Numbered from the stretch's first letter, positions 1 to 7,123 are shown. The stretch: DNA of 8,093 bases from UBA3537 sp965662485 (GCA_965662485.1 CBFIIL010000051.1:1-8093); one strand, 5' to 3'. Numbers and translations: made by a program. Notes: generated from the sequence alone by a model not told the origin.

Positions 1-1272
1 TTCTTCTTTTAGTGTTAAACCTGCCGCGTATTTATGCCCCCCAAATTGTTCAATATATTGGCTACATTTTTGAAGCACTTTATACACGTCGAATCCGCGA
101 ACAGAACGAGCAGAAGCCGCTAAAAAATCGCCACTTTTTGTGAAAACTAATGTAGGGCGATAATACGTTTCAATCAATCTAGAGGCAACAATTCCAATCA
201 CGCCTTTATTCCAAGTTGGGTGATAAACTACTGTTGTGGAACATTCAACCTCCTCCAATTCTTCAATTTGAAGCAGCGCTTCTTTCGTAATTTCTTGGTC
301 TAATATTCTTCGAGTTGAATTAAAGTCTTCTATTTCCTTAGATGTAATTTCTGCCTGCTGAATATTTTGTTCTTTGAGCAGTGCAACAGCATAGTTTCCA
401 TGCTTCATTCGCCCTGCTGCATTAATTCGCGGAGCAATAACAAAAACTACATCAGTAATGCTTAAAATGTCTTTTTTTATATTTTGAATTAAAGCCTGAA
501 ATCCAGGTCGTGGATTTGAGTTTATAACTTTTAATCCATGATAAGCTAAAACTCTATTTTCACCAACAACAGGAACAATATCAGCACCAATTGCTGTAGC
601 TACCAAGTCTAAATAAGAGGTCAAATCTTCTATAGTTTCACCAAAATTTTGCCCTAGTGCTTGGATTAATTTAAATCCAACACCACAACCACAAAGCTCC
701 TTAAAAGGATATGTGCAATCAGATCGTTTTGGATCTAAAACAGCTACTGCAGAGGGTAAATTTTCTCCAGGTAAATGATGATCACAAATGATAAAATCGA
801 GTTCTTTCTCTTTTGCATATTGAACTTTTTCTATCGCTTTTACACCACAATCTAATGCGATAATAAGACTAAAATTATTGTCAAGCGCATAATCGATACC
901 TTTGTAAGAAATCCCATAACCTTCATCAAATCTGTCAGGAATATATGTAGAAATTTGCGTGCTTTTTGATTCAAGATAAGTAGCCATTAGGGCCACAGAA
1001 GTTGTTCCATCGACATCATAGTCTCCATAAACCAAAATACGTTCATTATTGTCCAAAGCCCGTTGGATTCTTTCAACAGCTTTATCCATATCCTTCATTA
1101 AAAAAGGATCGTGCAAATCTTTCAGTTGAGGTCTAAAAAATGTTTTGGCTTGCTCAAAAGTGGTAATTCCTCGCTGAACCAATAAAGCTGCAATAGGGTA
1201 CTCCACCCCGAGTTTTTCTGCTAAATCTTTGGTTGTATTAACATCAGGTAATGGCTTTAGCGTCCATCGCAT
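1..1272 (-). CDS. recJ: Single-stranded-DNA-specific exonuclease RecJ, C-terminus cut by window edge
   Basis: RecJ is a cytoplasmic 5'-to-3' single-strand DNA exonuclease used in recombinational and mismatch repair. My minus-strand translation gives 424 uninterrupted codons running off the left edge. The DHH phosphoesterase core shows the acidic DYDVDG motif at residues 84-89, DCG at 141-143, DHH at 164-166 and ADIVP with Asp231. PRINAAGR follows at 281-288, and the DHHA1 domain shows SARSVRGFD at 387-395 and GGHKYAAG at 411-418. Family members are usually about 560-580 residues, so roughly 140-150 C-terminal residues (OB-fold and tail) lie outside the window. Nothing suggests a frameshift. 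The ATG start gives MRWTLKP, a usual RecJ N-terminus, and sits 5 bases after the stop of the OsmC-like gene, so the two are probably co-transcribed. Family assignment is very secure. Confidence 0.97.
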   Translation of the reverse strand, partial: MRWTLKPLPDVNTTKDLAEKLGVEYPIAALLVQRGITTFEQAKTFFRPQLKDLHDPFLMKDMDKAVERIQRALDNNERILVYGDYDVDGTTSVALMATYLESKSTQISTYIPDRFDEGYGISYKGIDYALDNNFSLIIALDCGVKAIEKVQYAKEKELDFIICDHHLPGENLPSAVAVLDPKRSDCTYPFKELCGCGVGFKLIQALGQNFGETIEDLTSYLDLVATAIGADIVPVVGENRVLAYHGLKVINSNPRPGFQALIQNIKKDILSITDVVFVIAPRINAAGRMKHGNYAVALLKEQNIQQAEITSKEIEDFNSTRRILDQEITKEALLQIEELEEVECSTTVVYHPTWNKGVIGIVASRLIETYYRPTLVFTKSGDFLAASARSVRGFDVYKVLQKCSQYIEQFGGHKYAAGLTLKEE

Positions 1273-1277
1273 TTTAA

Positions 1278-1697
1278 TTATTTTTGAAAATGAATTTTAG
1301 TATTTATTGTTGCAAACTTGCGGAACATTTCCATAACTCCACAATATTTATCAATCGACAATTGTACAGCTCGATTACATTTTTTTTGATCTATTTGAGG
1401 TCCTGAAAAATAATAATTAACATGAACCGTATGATAATATTTTGGGTGCTCTTCTGTGAGTTCACCTTCCACATCTATCTGTAGATTATAATCTGTTATT
1501 TTCATTTTTTTAAGGATATCAACGATATCAATTCCTGAACAGCCAGCTAAGGAAGAAAGCATCATTGCTTTTGGAGAAACGCCTTTTTGATGAGGAATAC
1601 CTTCTTCAGTAGTGTCCATTAGCACATGATTCCCGCTTGGATTATCAGATTCAAAAAGCATTCCGCCTTTCCAGTGTGTTGTAGTTTTGTGGGCCAT
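1278..1697 (-). CDS. OsmC family protein, YhfA-like subgroup
   Basis: This 139-residue cytoplasmic protein has the OsmC/Ohr fold signature. Cys53 lies in LAGCSGIDIVDILKK and Cys119 in DKYCGVMEMFRK, 66 residues apart, matching the peroxidatic and resolving cysteine pair of the family. The wording around both cysteines resembles E. coli YhfA (recalled as GCSAIDVVSILQK and EKYCSVALMLEK) more than Ohr or classical OsmC. The YhfA subgroup has no firm substrate. Reduction of organic hydroperoxides by thiol chemistry is therefore inferred from the superfamily, not shown here. The gene lies directly upstream of recJ and diverges from an AhpD-like gene across 56 bases. The ATG at 1697 gives a full-length protein, so I see no reason to choose another start. 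Confidence 0.9.
   Translation of the reverse strand: MAHKTTTHWKGGMLFESDNPSGNHVLMDTTEEGIPHQKGVSPKAMMLSSLAGCSGIDIVDILKKMKITDYNLQIDVEGELTEEHPKYYHTVHVNYYFSGPQIDQKKCNRAVQLSIDKYCGVMEMFRKFATINTKIHFQK
1682..1689 (+). promoter_or_regulatory. Candidate -7 promoter element for the AhpD-like gene
   Basis: TAGTTTTG on the plus strand matches TAnnTTTG exactly and lies about 65 bases before the ATG at 1754. It falls inside the first codons of the OsmC-like gene. I could not find a clear TTG at the expected -33 position, so this is weaker than the opposing minus-strand candidate. If real, the two divergent transcripts would overlap at their 5' ends. Confidence 0.22.
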
Positions 1698-1727
1698 AAT
1701 AAAATTATTTTTTGTTTATTGTTAGTT

Positions 1728-1754
1728 CAAAAATACTACTAAAAATTCAAACAA
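1728..1754 (-). promoter_or_regulatory. Candidate Bacteroidota-type promoter for the OsmC-like gene and recJ
   Basis: Read on the minus strand, TATTTTTG (1735-1728) matches the Bacteroidota -7 consensus TAnnTTTG exactly. A TTG (1754-1752) lies 16 bases upstream as a possible -33 element, slightly closer than the usual spacing. Transcription would begin around 1720, leaving a leader of about 25 bases before the ATG at 1697. The -33 element would overlap the start codon of the divergent gene. This is a pattern match in A/T-rich sequence without experimental support. Confidence 0.35.
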
Positions 1755-2344
1755 TGCCATTAGTTACTCCATTAAACCCAGACCACGATTCAGAAACACA
1801 ATCACTTGCTGATTTTTTTAATGAAACTCTAGGATTTTGCCCAAACTCGGTACTTACAATGCAACATCGGCCTGCTATAAGCAAGGCTTTTATCCATTTA
1901 AATAAAGCGGTTATGGCTAATGAAGGTCGGGTTACATCTGCACTAAAGCGTATGGTAGCTTGGGTCAGTAGCAACGCTACGGGTTGCAGATATTGTCAAG
2001 CACATGCCATTCGAGCAGCAGAGCGTTATGGTGCAGAAAATGAGCAATTAAATAACATTTGGGATTACAAAACTCACCCTGCATTTAATGAAGCAGAACG
2101 TGTAGCTTTAGATTTTAGTTTGGCAGCGTCAGTGGTTCCAAATGTTGTGGATGAGGATTTAAAAAAACGATTGTATGCGCATTGGAATGAGGGTGAAATT
2201 GTAGAACTATTGGGAGTGATTTCATTATTTGGTTATCTGAATCGCTGGAATGATTCTATGGGGACAAGTATTGAAAATGGCGCTATAGAAAGTGGCACAA
2301 AATACTTAAAAAAACACGGTTGGAATAAAGGAAAACACGCTTAA
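1754..2344 (+). CDS. Carboxymuconolactone decarboxylase / AhpD-like peroxidase-related protein
   Basis: This is a 196-residue helical protein of the CMD/AhpD superfamily. The redox motif is GCRYCQAH, with Cys78, Cys81 and His84 in the CxxCxxH arrangement, preceded by Glu57 in a long helix. The C-terminal half has the second family helix, EGEIVELLGVISLFGYLNRWND. Proteins with this CxxC behave as thiol hydroperoxidases or disulfide-relay partners rather than true decarboxylases, so the historical family name should not be read as the reaction. I chose the ATG at 1754. An in-frame TTG at 1712 would add 14 residues (MFIVSSKILLKIQT) that do not look like family sequence. The gene stands alone on the plus strand, diverges from the OsmC-like gene and converges on rsmI with 11 bases between stops. 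The physiological substrate is unknown. Confidence 0.85.
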   Translation: MPLVTPLNPDHDSETQSLADFFNETLGFCPNSVLTMQHRPAISKAFIHLNKAVMANEGRVTSALKRMVAWVSSNATGCRYCQAHAIRAAERYGAENEQLNNIWDYKTHPAFNEAERVALDFSLAASVVPNVVDEDLKKRLYAHWNEGEIVELLGVISLFGYLNRWNDSMGTSIENGAIESGTKYLKKHGWNKGKHA

Positions 2345-2355
2345 CAATCTTCTGA

Positions 2356-3021
2356 CTAACGTCCAGAAATTACAATCACAATTTCTCCTTTTGCAGGGGT
2401 AGTGGTATAGTAATCCAATACGTCTTTTGCTGTGCCACGCTTAGTTTCTTCAAACAGTTTGGTAAGTTCTCTTGAAATTGAAACTTGTCGTTCCTCTCCA
2501 AAAATTTCACAAATTTGACCTAGGGTTTTTAATAATTTATGAGGACTCTCATAAAGGACTATTGTTCTTTGTTCTTGAGCCAATAATTTTAGGCGTGTTT
2601 GTCGGCCTTTTTTTATGGGTAAAAACCCTTCAAAAATAAAACGATCGTTTGGTAAGCCAGAGTTTACAAGCGCTGGAATAAAAGCAGTTGCACCAGGTAA
2701 GCATTCAACAGGAATTTGTTGTTCTATACAAGCTCTTGTTAATAAAAATCCAGGGTCTGAAATGGCTGGTGTACCTGCATCACTAATCAAAGCGATTTGT
2801 GTTCCATTTTTGAGTTTTTTTAAAATTCCCTCAAGAGTTTTGTGCTCATTATGCATGTGGTGTGAATGCATAGGCGTAGAAATTTCAAAATGTTTGAGAA
2901 GTTTTCCAGAAGTTCTTGTGTCTTCAGCTAAAATCAAATCAACATTCTTAAGCGTAGAAATTGCACGAAGCGTAATATCTTCGAGGTTTCCAATGGGTGT
3001 TGGCACAATGAATAATTTCAT
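2356..3021 (-). CDS. rsmI: 16S rRNA (cytidine(1402)-2'-O)-methyltransferase RsmI
   Basis: RsmI uses S-adenosylmethionine to methylate the 2'-OH of C1402 (E. coli numbering) in the decoding centre of 16S rRNA, on the same nucleotide that RsmH modifies. The 221-residue protein shows the tetrapyrrole-methylase-fold signatures in order: PTPIGNLEDIT (7-17), AEDTRTSGKLL (32-42), LISDAGTPAISDPG (78-91), LPGATAF (108-114) and LYESPHKL (156-163). It ends at the core domain, whereas the E. coli enzyme is about 286 residues; the missing part is the C-terminal extension. Short versions are common in Bacteroidota, and the stop codon is not associated with any visible frame disruption. The gene is probably monocistronic: it diverges from mscS and converges on the AhpD-like gene. 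Confidence 0.95.
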   Translation of the reverse strand: MKLFIVPTPIGNLEDITLRAISTLKNVDLILAEDTRTSGKLLKHFEISTPMHSHHMHNEHKTLEGILKKLKNGTQIALISDAGTPAISDPGFLLTRACIEQQIPVECLPGATAFIPALVNSGLPNDRFIFEGFLPIKKGRQTRLKLLAQEQRTIVLYESPHKLLKTLGQICEIFGEERQVSISRELTKLFEETKRGTAKDVLDYYTTTPAKGEIVIVISGR

Positions 3022-3038
3022 ATCCTTAAGTTTAACTT

Positions 3039-3046
3039 CAAAGGTA
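3039..3046 (-). promoter_or_regulatory. Candidate -7 promoter element for rsmI
   Basis: On the minus strand this reads TACCTTTG, an exact match to the Bacteroidota consensus TAnnTTTG. It lies 17 bases upstream of the rsmI ATG, which would give a leader of only about 10 bases. No clear TTG is visible at -33. I found no equally good element on the plus strand for mscS in the 152-base divergent region 3022-3173, which is otherwise A/T-rich with no recognisable RNA or repeat. Confidence 0.33.
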
Positions 3047-3173
3047 CAATGTTTTGTTCCTTTTTACATAAAAAATATTATAGCGACACTTAATAAAATA
3101 TAATTTGTGAGTTTAATAATTTGTTTTTAAGTTTACACTATCCAAAAATTAGCTCATCCCAAATTTACTAACT

Positions 3174-3980
3174 ATGGAAAAGTACCTCGAAAAAGCAAAA
3201 ACAATTTTAATTGAATACGGCCCGAACGTTTTATACGCCTTAGGATTATTAATTGTTGGATTATTTCTCATTAAAAAAGTAGTCAACTTTACTAAAAAGA
3301 TTATGTCTTCTCGAAAAGTTGACACCACTCTTCAAAATTTTCTTACAAATATCATTTCTATTGGCCTAAAACTACTGCTAATTGTGGCAGTCATATCAAA
3401 GCTTGGAATCGACACTACTGCCATTGCAGCAGCTCTAGCCGCAGCTGGACTTGGAGTTGGATTGGCACTTCAAGGCGCTTTGTCTAACCTTGCTGGCGGA
3501 GTGCTTATTATCGTTTTTAAGCCTTTCAAAATTGGTGATCTTGTTGATGCTCATGATGAAATAGGCATTGTAAAGGACATCAATATTTTTACTACTCAAA
3601 TTGTAACCCCTGATAATAAGCGTGTTATTATTCCCAATGGCACATTGGCAAATAGTAATATAGTTAATTATTCTGCGGAGGGTAAACTTCGTGTAGACCT
3701 CACTATTGGTGTGGGTTATAATGAAGATATCAAGGAAACAAAAAAGGTGTTGTTGGATGTTTTAAAACATCATAATAAAGTTTTAGAAGATCCACAACCT
3801 TCGGTTGATGTTGAAGCGCTTGCAGATAGTTCTGTTAACTTTGCTGTTCGGCCATGGTGCATGGTAGAAGACTATTGGAATGTTTATTTTGGTATTACTG
3901 AAAATTGCAAATTAGCACTAGACAAAGCTGGAATCGAAATTCCATATCCACATTCTGTTGAAATACACAAACAGGATTAA
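3174..3980 (+). CDS. Small-conductance mechanosensitive channel, MscS family
   Basis: This 268-residue inner-membrane protein is close in size to E. coli MscS (286) and is expected to form a heptameric channel that opens under membrane tension and releases solutes on hypo-osmotic shock. Predicted helices are TM1 at about 17-33, TM2 at about 57-76 and the pore helix TM3 at about 83-115. TM3 carries the Gly/Ala-packed GLGVGLALQGALSNLAGG pattern of MscS, followed by FKPFKIGD (115-122), the entry to the cytoplasmic beta domain. VIIPNG (about 151-156) and IVNYS are further landmarks of that domain, and the alpha/beta cage extends to the C-terminus. The ATG at 3174 gives an amphipathic N-terminus before TM1, as expected. 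The stop overlaps the tsaB stop. No extra sensor domain is present, so this is a minimal MscS type. Confidence 0.95.
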   Translation: MEKYLEKAKTILIEYGPNVLYALGLLIVGLFLIKKVVNFTKKIMSSRKVDTTLQNFLTNIISIGLKLLLIVAVISKLGIDTTAIAAALAAAGLGVGLALQGALSNLAGGVLIIVFKPFKIGDLVDAHDEIGIVKDINIFTTQIVTPDNKRVIIPNGTLANSNIVNYSAEGKLRVDLTIGVGYNEDIKETKKVLLDVLKHHNKVLEDPQPSVDVEALADSSVNFAVRPWCMVEDYWNVYFGITENCKLALDKAGIEIPYPHSVEIHKQD

Positions 3981-4648
3981 TTTTTCTTTGAAGGAATTGC
4001 TATAAAATCTTTTAGATAAAAGGGCTCAAAATAGGCTAAATCTTCAAAATTTTTTGCTTTAAATTTATTGAAAGAAAGTCTACACATTTGTTCTGCTGAG
4101 GGTAATTGAGAATCAAAATAAGCATTAGGATGTTGGATTAATGTTTTGGTTTTTTCTACCCCAGTGCCTACAAAATAAACTGTCTGGTTTTGTAAAATAT
4201 TATTGTAGGAATTTTCGTCAAGAATTTTTGCGTTAGTTGGCTCAATACAATTATACTCAGAGTCAAATGTAGAGGCATATACTTCCATTCTGCGTGCATC
4301 AAGCATAGCTACGATACATCCATTTTTGATTTGTTGTTTGTAAGCAAGTGCTTCTAGGGTAGGCACAGAAATTAAAGGAATATCTAATGCAAAACAAAGC
4401 CCTTTTGCAGCAGAAACGCCTATCCTCAAACCCGTATATGACCCTGGCCCTTTGCTGACCGCCACTGCAGCTAATTCAGATTTTTGAATATTGGTCTTTT
4501 TTAAAACCTCATCAATATAAACGTGTAGTCGTTCTGCATGAGAATACTTTAAACTATTGTCTTCATTTACACAGACAGTTTCACCATCCTTTGCAAGTGC
4601 AACAGAACAGTTTGTTGTAGAAGTTTCAATGTTTAAAATATATTTCAT
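3977..4648 (-). CDS. tsaB: tRNA t6A37 threonylcarbamoyltransferase complex dimerisation subunit TsaB
   Basis: TsaB is the non-catalytic partner of TsaD in making N6-threonylcarbamoyladenosine at position 37 of ANN-decoding tRNAs. The 223-residue protein starts with the ASKHA-fold strand MKYILNIETSTTNCSVAL. It then shows SHAERLH (36-42), the strongly conserved GPGSYTGLRIG (67-77), LDARRMEVY (116-124) and the C-terminal EPFYLKDF (208-215). It lacks the paired metal-binding histidines of TsaD, as expected for TsaB. The start ATG lies one base after the stop of the TolC-like gene, so translation is probably coupled to that gene. The stop is shared back to back with mscS. TsaD, TsaE and TsaC are not in the window. 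The pathway is essential in most bacteria, so any promoter serving this gene matters. Confidence 0.96.
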   Translation of the reverse strand: MKYILNIETSTTNCSVALAKDGETVCVNEDNSLKYSHAERLHVYIDEVLKKTNIQKSELAAVAVSKGPGSYTGLRIGVSAAKGLCFALDIPLISVPTLEALAYKQQIKNGCIVAMLDARRMEVYASTFDSEYNCIEPTNAKILDENSYNNILQNQTVYFVGTGVEKTKTLIQHPNAYFDSQLPSAEQMCRLSFNKFKAKNFEDLAYFEPFYLKDFIAIPSKKN

Positions 4649-4649
4649 T

Positions 4650-5963
4650 TTACAATACTAATGATTTCCCAAGGTAAAAGTCTAAAACTTTTGTTTTAAA
4701 AACAAAATCATATTTAGCTCTCACAAGACTAGATTGTGCGTTTATAAGTTGAACTCTATTTTGTTCCAAATCAAATGCATTGAGTGCTCCAATGTTGTAA
4801 CGTTCCTGAGCATTTTCAAAAGAAAGTTGCCGAGATGCTACTGATTTTTGAGCAGAAACATAAGTTTTTAAAGCAGCCTTGGCATCTGTAAAAGCTCTTT
4901 GAATATTACTTTCCAAATCTAATTTTGCTTGATCTAGCGCAAGTTTTCTGTTTTCAATCTGAATAGAGGATTTAGCTAAATTGGTTTTATTTTGAAACCT
5001 TGAGAAAATAGGAATATTTAGATTTACATTAAAACTATGTCCTTTATTATCATTAATCTGTTGAAAAAACGAGTTGGAACTGTTGAGGTTTGAAAAGTTT
5101 GCCCCTGTATTAAGTCCATATCCAAAGGTAACGGTTGGATAGAATCCACTTTTTGAGATTTCTCTCCCCAACTCTGCAGATTCAATATTTTTTTCTGCAA
5201 CTTTTATTTCGCTTCTGTTTTTGAAAGCATGTTCTAAAATAGGTTGAACATTATCATACATAAGTGCTTCCGAAGGGGCGTCAAGTTTAATGATTTCAAC
5301 ATCAAATCCATCAAAAGGAACTTGTAAAACTTGAGACAACGATAAAAGCGCTAAGGTATAATTGTTTTGAGAAACGGTAAGTTGTTGTTCGTCATTGGCA
5401 AGTGTAGCTTCAGAATCAAATACATTTGCTTGTGGCTGAGTTCCGGCCGCTACCAGTTCTTTTACACGTTCTAGCTGTTCTGCAGAAAATTCAAATTGTG
5501 CTTGTGCTATAATTAGATTTTCTTTATTCAATAACACATTCAAATAAGAGTTTACAACATTCAGTGCAACATTGTCTTTTATTCGGTTGTACTCTTCTTC
5601 GTTAGCTTCTTTATTAATTAAAGATTGCTTATAAATATTAGTGTTTCTAAAGCCATTAAAAATGGTTTGTGAAATATTGACTCCAAGATTTGTAGAATGA
5701 AAGGTTCGATCCACAAAATTTCCGTCAAAAACCTCAACATTTCCAAGATTCAAACGTTGCGAACCATTCATTGAAAGTGAAGGTAAAAAATTCCCTTTTG
5801 CGGCAATAATGTCCTGATCATTAGTGAGTAAAGAATTTTCGCTTTGCTTTACAGAAATATTATTCTTCAAAGCGTAGTCTACACATTCTTTTAAAGTCCA
5901 TTTTTTCTGAGCCGTTACTGTGATTGTACAAAATGTAAAAATCAGTAGGAGTAGGTGTTTCAT
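4650..5963 (-). CDS. TolC family outer-membrane efflux protein
   Basis: This outer-membrane and periplasmic tunnel protein would complete a tripartite exporter with the adaptor upstream. From the chosen ATG it is 437 residues, normal for the family. Residues 1-18 form a signal peptide (short basic start, hydrophobic core, cleavage likely after TVTA, mature start QKKWTLKECVDYAL). Two outer-membrane efflux repeats follow. The first has GVNISQTIFNGFRN (about 94-107) and long helices at about 110-215. The second has LNIPIFSRFQNKTN (about 315-328), then helices full of Gln, Ala and Ser, including ERYNIGALNAFDLEQNRVQL (387-406). The frame stays open to 6104, but those 47 extra codons overlap the adaptor gene and would bury the signal peptide. 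An ATG at 5990, overlapping the adaptor stop, is the only serious alternative. Substrate unknown. Confidence 0.94.
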   Translation of the reverse strand: MKHLLLLIFTFCTITVTAQKKWTLKECVDYALKNNISVKQSENSLLTNDQDIIAAKGNFLPSLSMNGSQRLNLGNVEVFDGNFVDRTFHSTNLGVNISQTIFNGFRNTNIYKQSLINKEANEEEYNRIKDNVALNVVNSYLNVLLNKENLIIAQAQFEFSAEQLERVKELVAAGTQPQANVFDSEATLANDEQQLTVSQNNYTLALLSLSQVLQVPFDGFDVEIIKLDAPSEALMYDNVQPILEHAFKNRSEIKVAEKNIESAELGREISKSGFYPTVTFGYGLNTGANFSNLNSSNSFFQQINDNKGHSFNVNLNIPIFSRFQNKTNLAKSSIQIENRKLALDQAKLDLESNIQRAFTDAKAALKTYVSAQKSVASRQLSFENAQERYNIGALNAFDLEQNRVQLINAQSSLVRAKYDFVFKTKVLDFYLGKSLVL

Positions 5964-5982
5964 TATTGTATTGATTTGAATA

Positions 5983-7110
5983 TTAGTCATTATCCTCTTC
6001 ATCATCCTCATTGTTTTCTTCAGAAGCTTTATTCCAAACTTTAATCTTATCGGTTTCTTCAACACCATCAGTAATTTCAACATTGATGCCATCAGAAATT
6101 CCAATTTCTACATTCTTCTTTCTAAATGTTCCATTGTCGTTTAGAATTTCTACAAAAGGTTTTTCTGTTATTCTGTTAAATTGAAGTAAGGCCTCTTTTA
6201 TAACCATAATACTATCTTTACTTTCTACTTCAATTTCTGCATTGGCACTGTAGCCTGCACGAATTTTATTGCTCGACTCTACTTCAACATCGGCTTTTAT
6301 GACAAACTGAACTGCTCCTGCTTCTTCAATTCCTTTTGGTGCTACAAAAGTGAGTTTTGCTGGGAATTCTTTTTCATTGATGGCGCCAAGAACAACTTTA
6401 ATTTGTTTTCCTTCCTCCAATTTCCCAACTTCCGATTCATCAACTTTACCCTCAAAAATCATTTTACTCATATCTGCAATAGTTGCAATGGTCGTTCCTG
6501 CATTGAAATTATTACTTTCAATGACTTGATCACCTTCTCTAACTGGAATTTCTAATACTGTCCCAGAAATTTGAGCAACAATATTGGTGTTGGCTGACCC
6601 CCCTCCAGAAATAGAACCTTGTTTAATGATTTGATAATCGTTTTGGGCTTGATTATAATTTTCTTCTGCTTGATTCAAACTCAACTCGCTATTTTCGAAA
6701 TCTTGTCTAGAAATCACTCCTTTGTCATAGAGGGCTTTGTTTCTATCATACAAGGTTTTTGAATTATTAAAAGATAGTCTTGCTGTTTTGATTCGGCTTT
6801 GAGCACTAACCAAGGCTTGTTCATTTGGTACGACTCGAATTTTGGCAATCAAATCTCCTTTTTGAACCAAATCGCCTTCTTCAACTAGGATTCTATCAAC
6901 AATTCCAGAGATTTGAGGTTTTAGTTCAATTTCTTCTTCGGGATTCAATTTTCCAGTGGCCACAATTTTAGTGTCCAAAGTTGTATAAAATGGTAGTTCT
7001 GTTTTATAATCCACCACTTCTTTCGTATTAGAATCTTTAAAGTATTTCAATACAAATACTAAAAGTAATAGTAATACAATTCCTAAAATAATTTTTACTG
7101 TTTTGTTCAT
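5983..7110 (-). CDS. Periplasmic adaptor (membrane fusion) subunit, MacA/HlyD-like
   Basis: This 375-residue adaptor would bridge the inner-membrane permease and the TolC-like channel. It has an N-terminal membrane anchor (about 6-22) with no lipobox cysteine. The first half of the barrel-sandwich lipoyl domain is at about 57-95 (LKPQISGIVDRILVEEGDLVQKGD). An alpha-helical hairpin rich in Gln, Asn and Ala spans about 96-163, followed by a Gly/Ser linker GSISGGGSANTN (165-176). The second lipoyl half is at about 177-213 (ISGTVLEIPVREGDQV), a beta-barrel at about 216-300, and a membrane-proximal domain to about 358. The C-terminus is a strongly acidic tail (364-375). The gene begins 13 bases after the permease stop. 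Pairing with a FtsX/MacB-type permease indicates an ABC exporter of the MacAB-TolC kind rather than an RND pump. Confidence 0.93.
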   Translation of the reverse strand: MNKTVKIILGIVLLLLLVFVLKYFKDSNTKEVVDYKTELPFYTTLDTKIVATGKLNPEEEIELKPQISGIVDRILVEEGDLVQKGDLIAKIRVVPNEQALVSAQSRIKTARLSFNNSKTLYDRNKALYDKGVISRQDFENSELSLNQAEENYNQAQNDYQIIKQGSISGGGSANTNIVAQISGTVLEIPVREGDQVIESNNFNAGTTIATIADMSKMIFEGKVDESEVGKLEEGKQIKVVLGAINEKEFPAKLTFVAPKGIEEAGAVQFVIKADVEVESSNKIRAGYSANAEIEVESKDSIMVIKEALLQFNRITEKPFVEILNDNGTFRKKNVEIGISDGINVEITDGVEETDKIKVWNKASEENNEDDEEDND

Positions 7111-7123
7111 TTTTATAATTTAT

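Noticed and set aside
261..273. Near-palindrome CTTCAATTTGAAG as an operator
   Set aside because: It lies in the middle of recJ coding sequence, where it encodes ordinary residues, and has no second copy or promoter beside it.
1..1272. recJ as a broken or truncated gene
   Set aside because: All 424 visible codons are in one frame with every expected motif; it simply runs off the window edge.
1747..1974. 75-codon minus-strand frame inside the AhpD-like gene
   Set aside because: Antisense to a well-supported gene, with no recognisable motif and no neighbour context.
2365..2386. Inverted repeat AGAAATT / AATTTCT with an 8-base loop as a terminator for the AhpD-like gene
   Set aside because: The stem is only 7 pairs with very little G+C, lies within rsmI coding sequence and is not followed by a proper T-run. 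Chance is likely in A/T-rich DNA.
2615..3103. 162-codon open frame on the plus strand antisense to rsmI
   Set aside because: It lies almost wholly over rsmI, whose motifs are clear. Its own translation shows no recognisable domain and has the Ser/Cys-rich composition typical of an antisense shadow.
3022..3173. Riboswitch or small RNA in the rsmI/mscS divergent region
   Set aside because: The region is A/T-rich with no stable hairpin or recognised aptamer pattern that I can see; only the rsmI -7-like element is worth recording.
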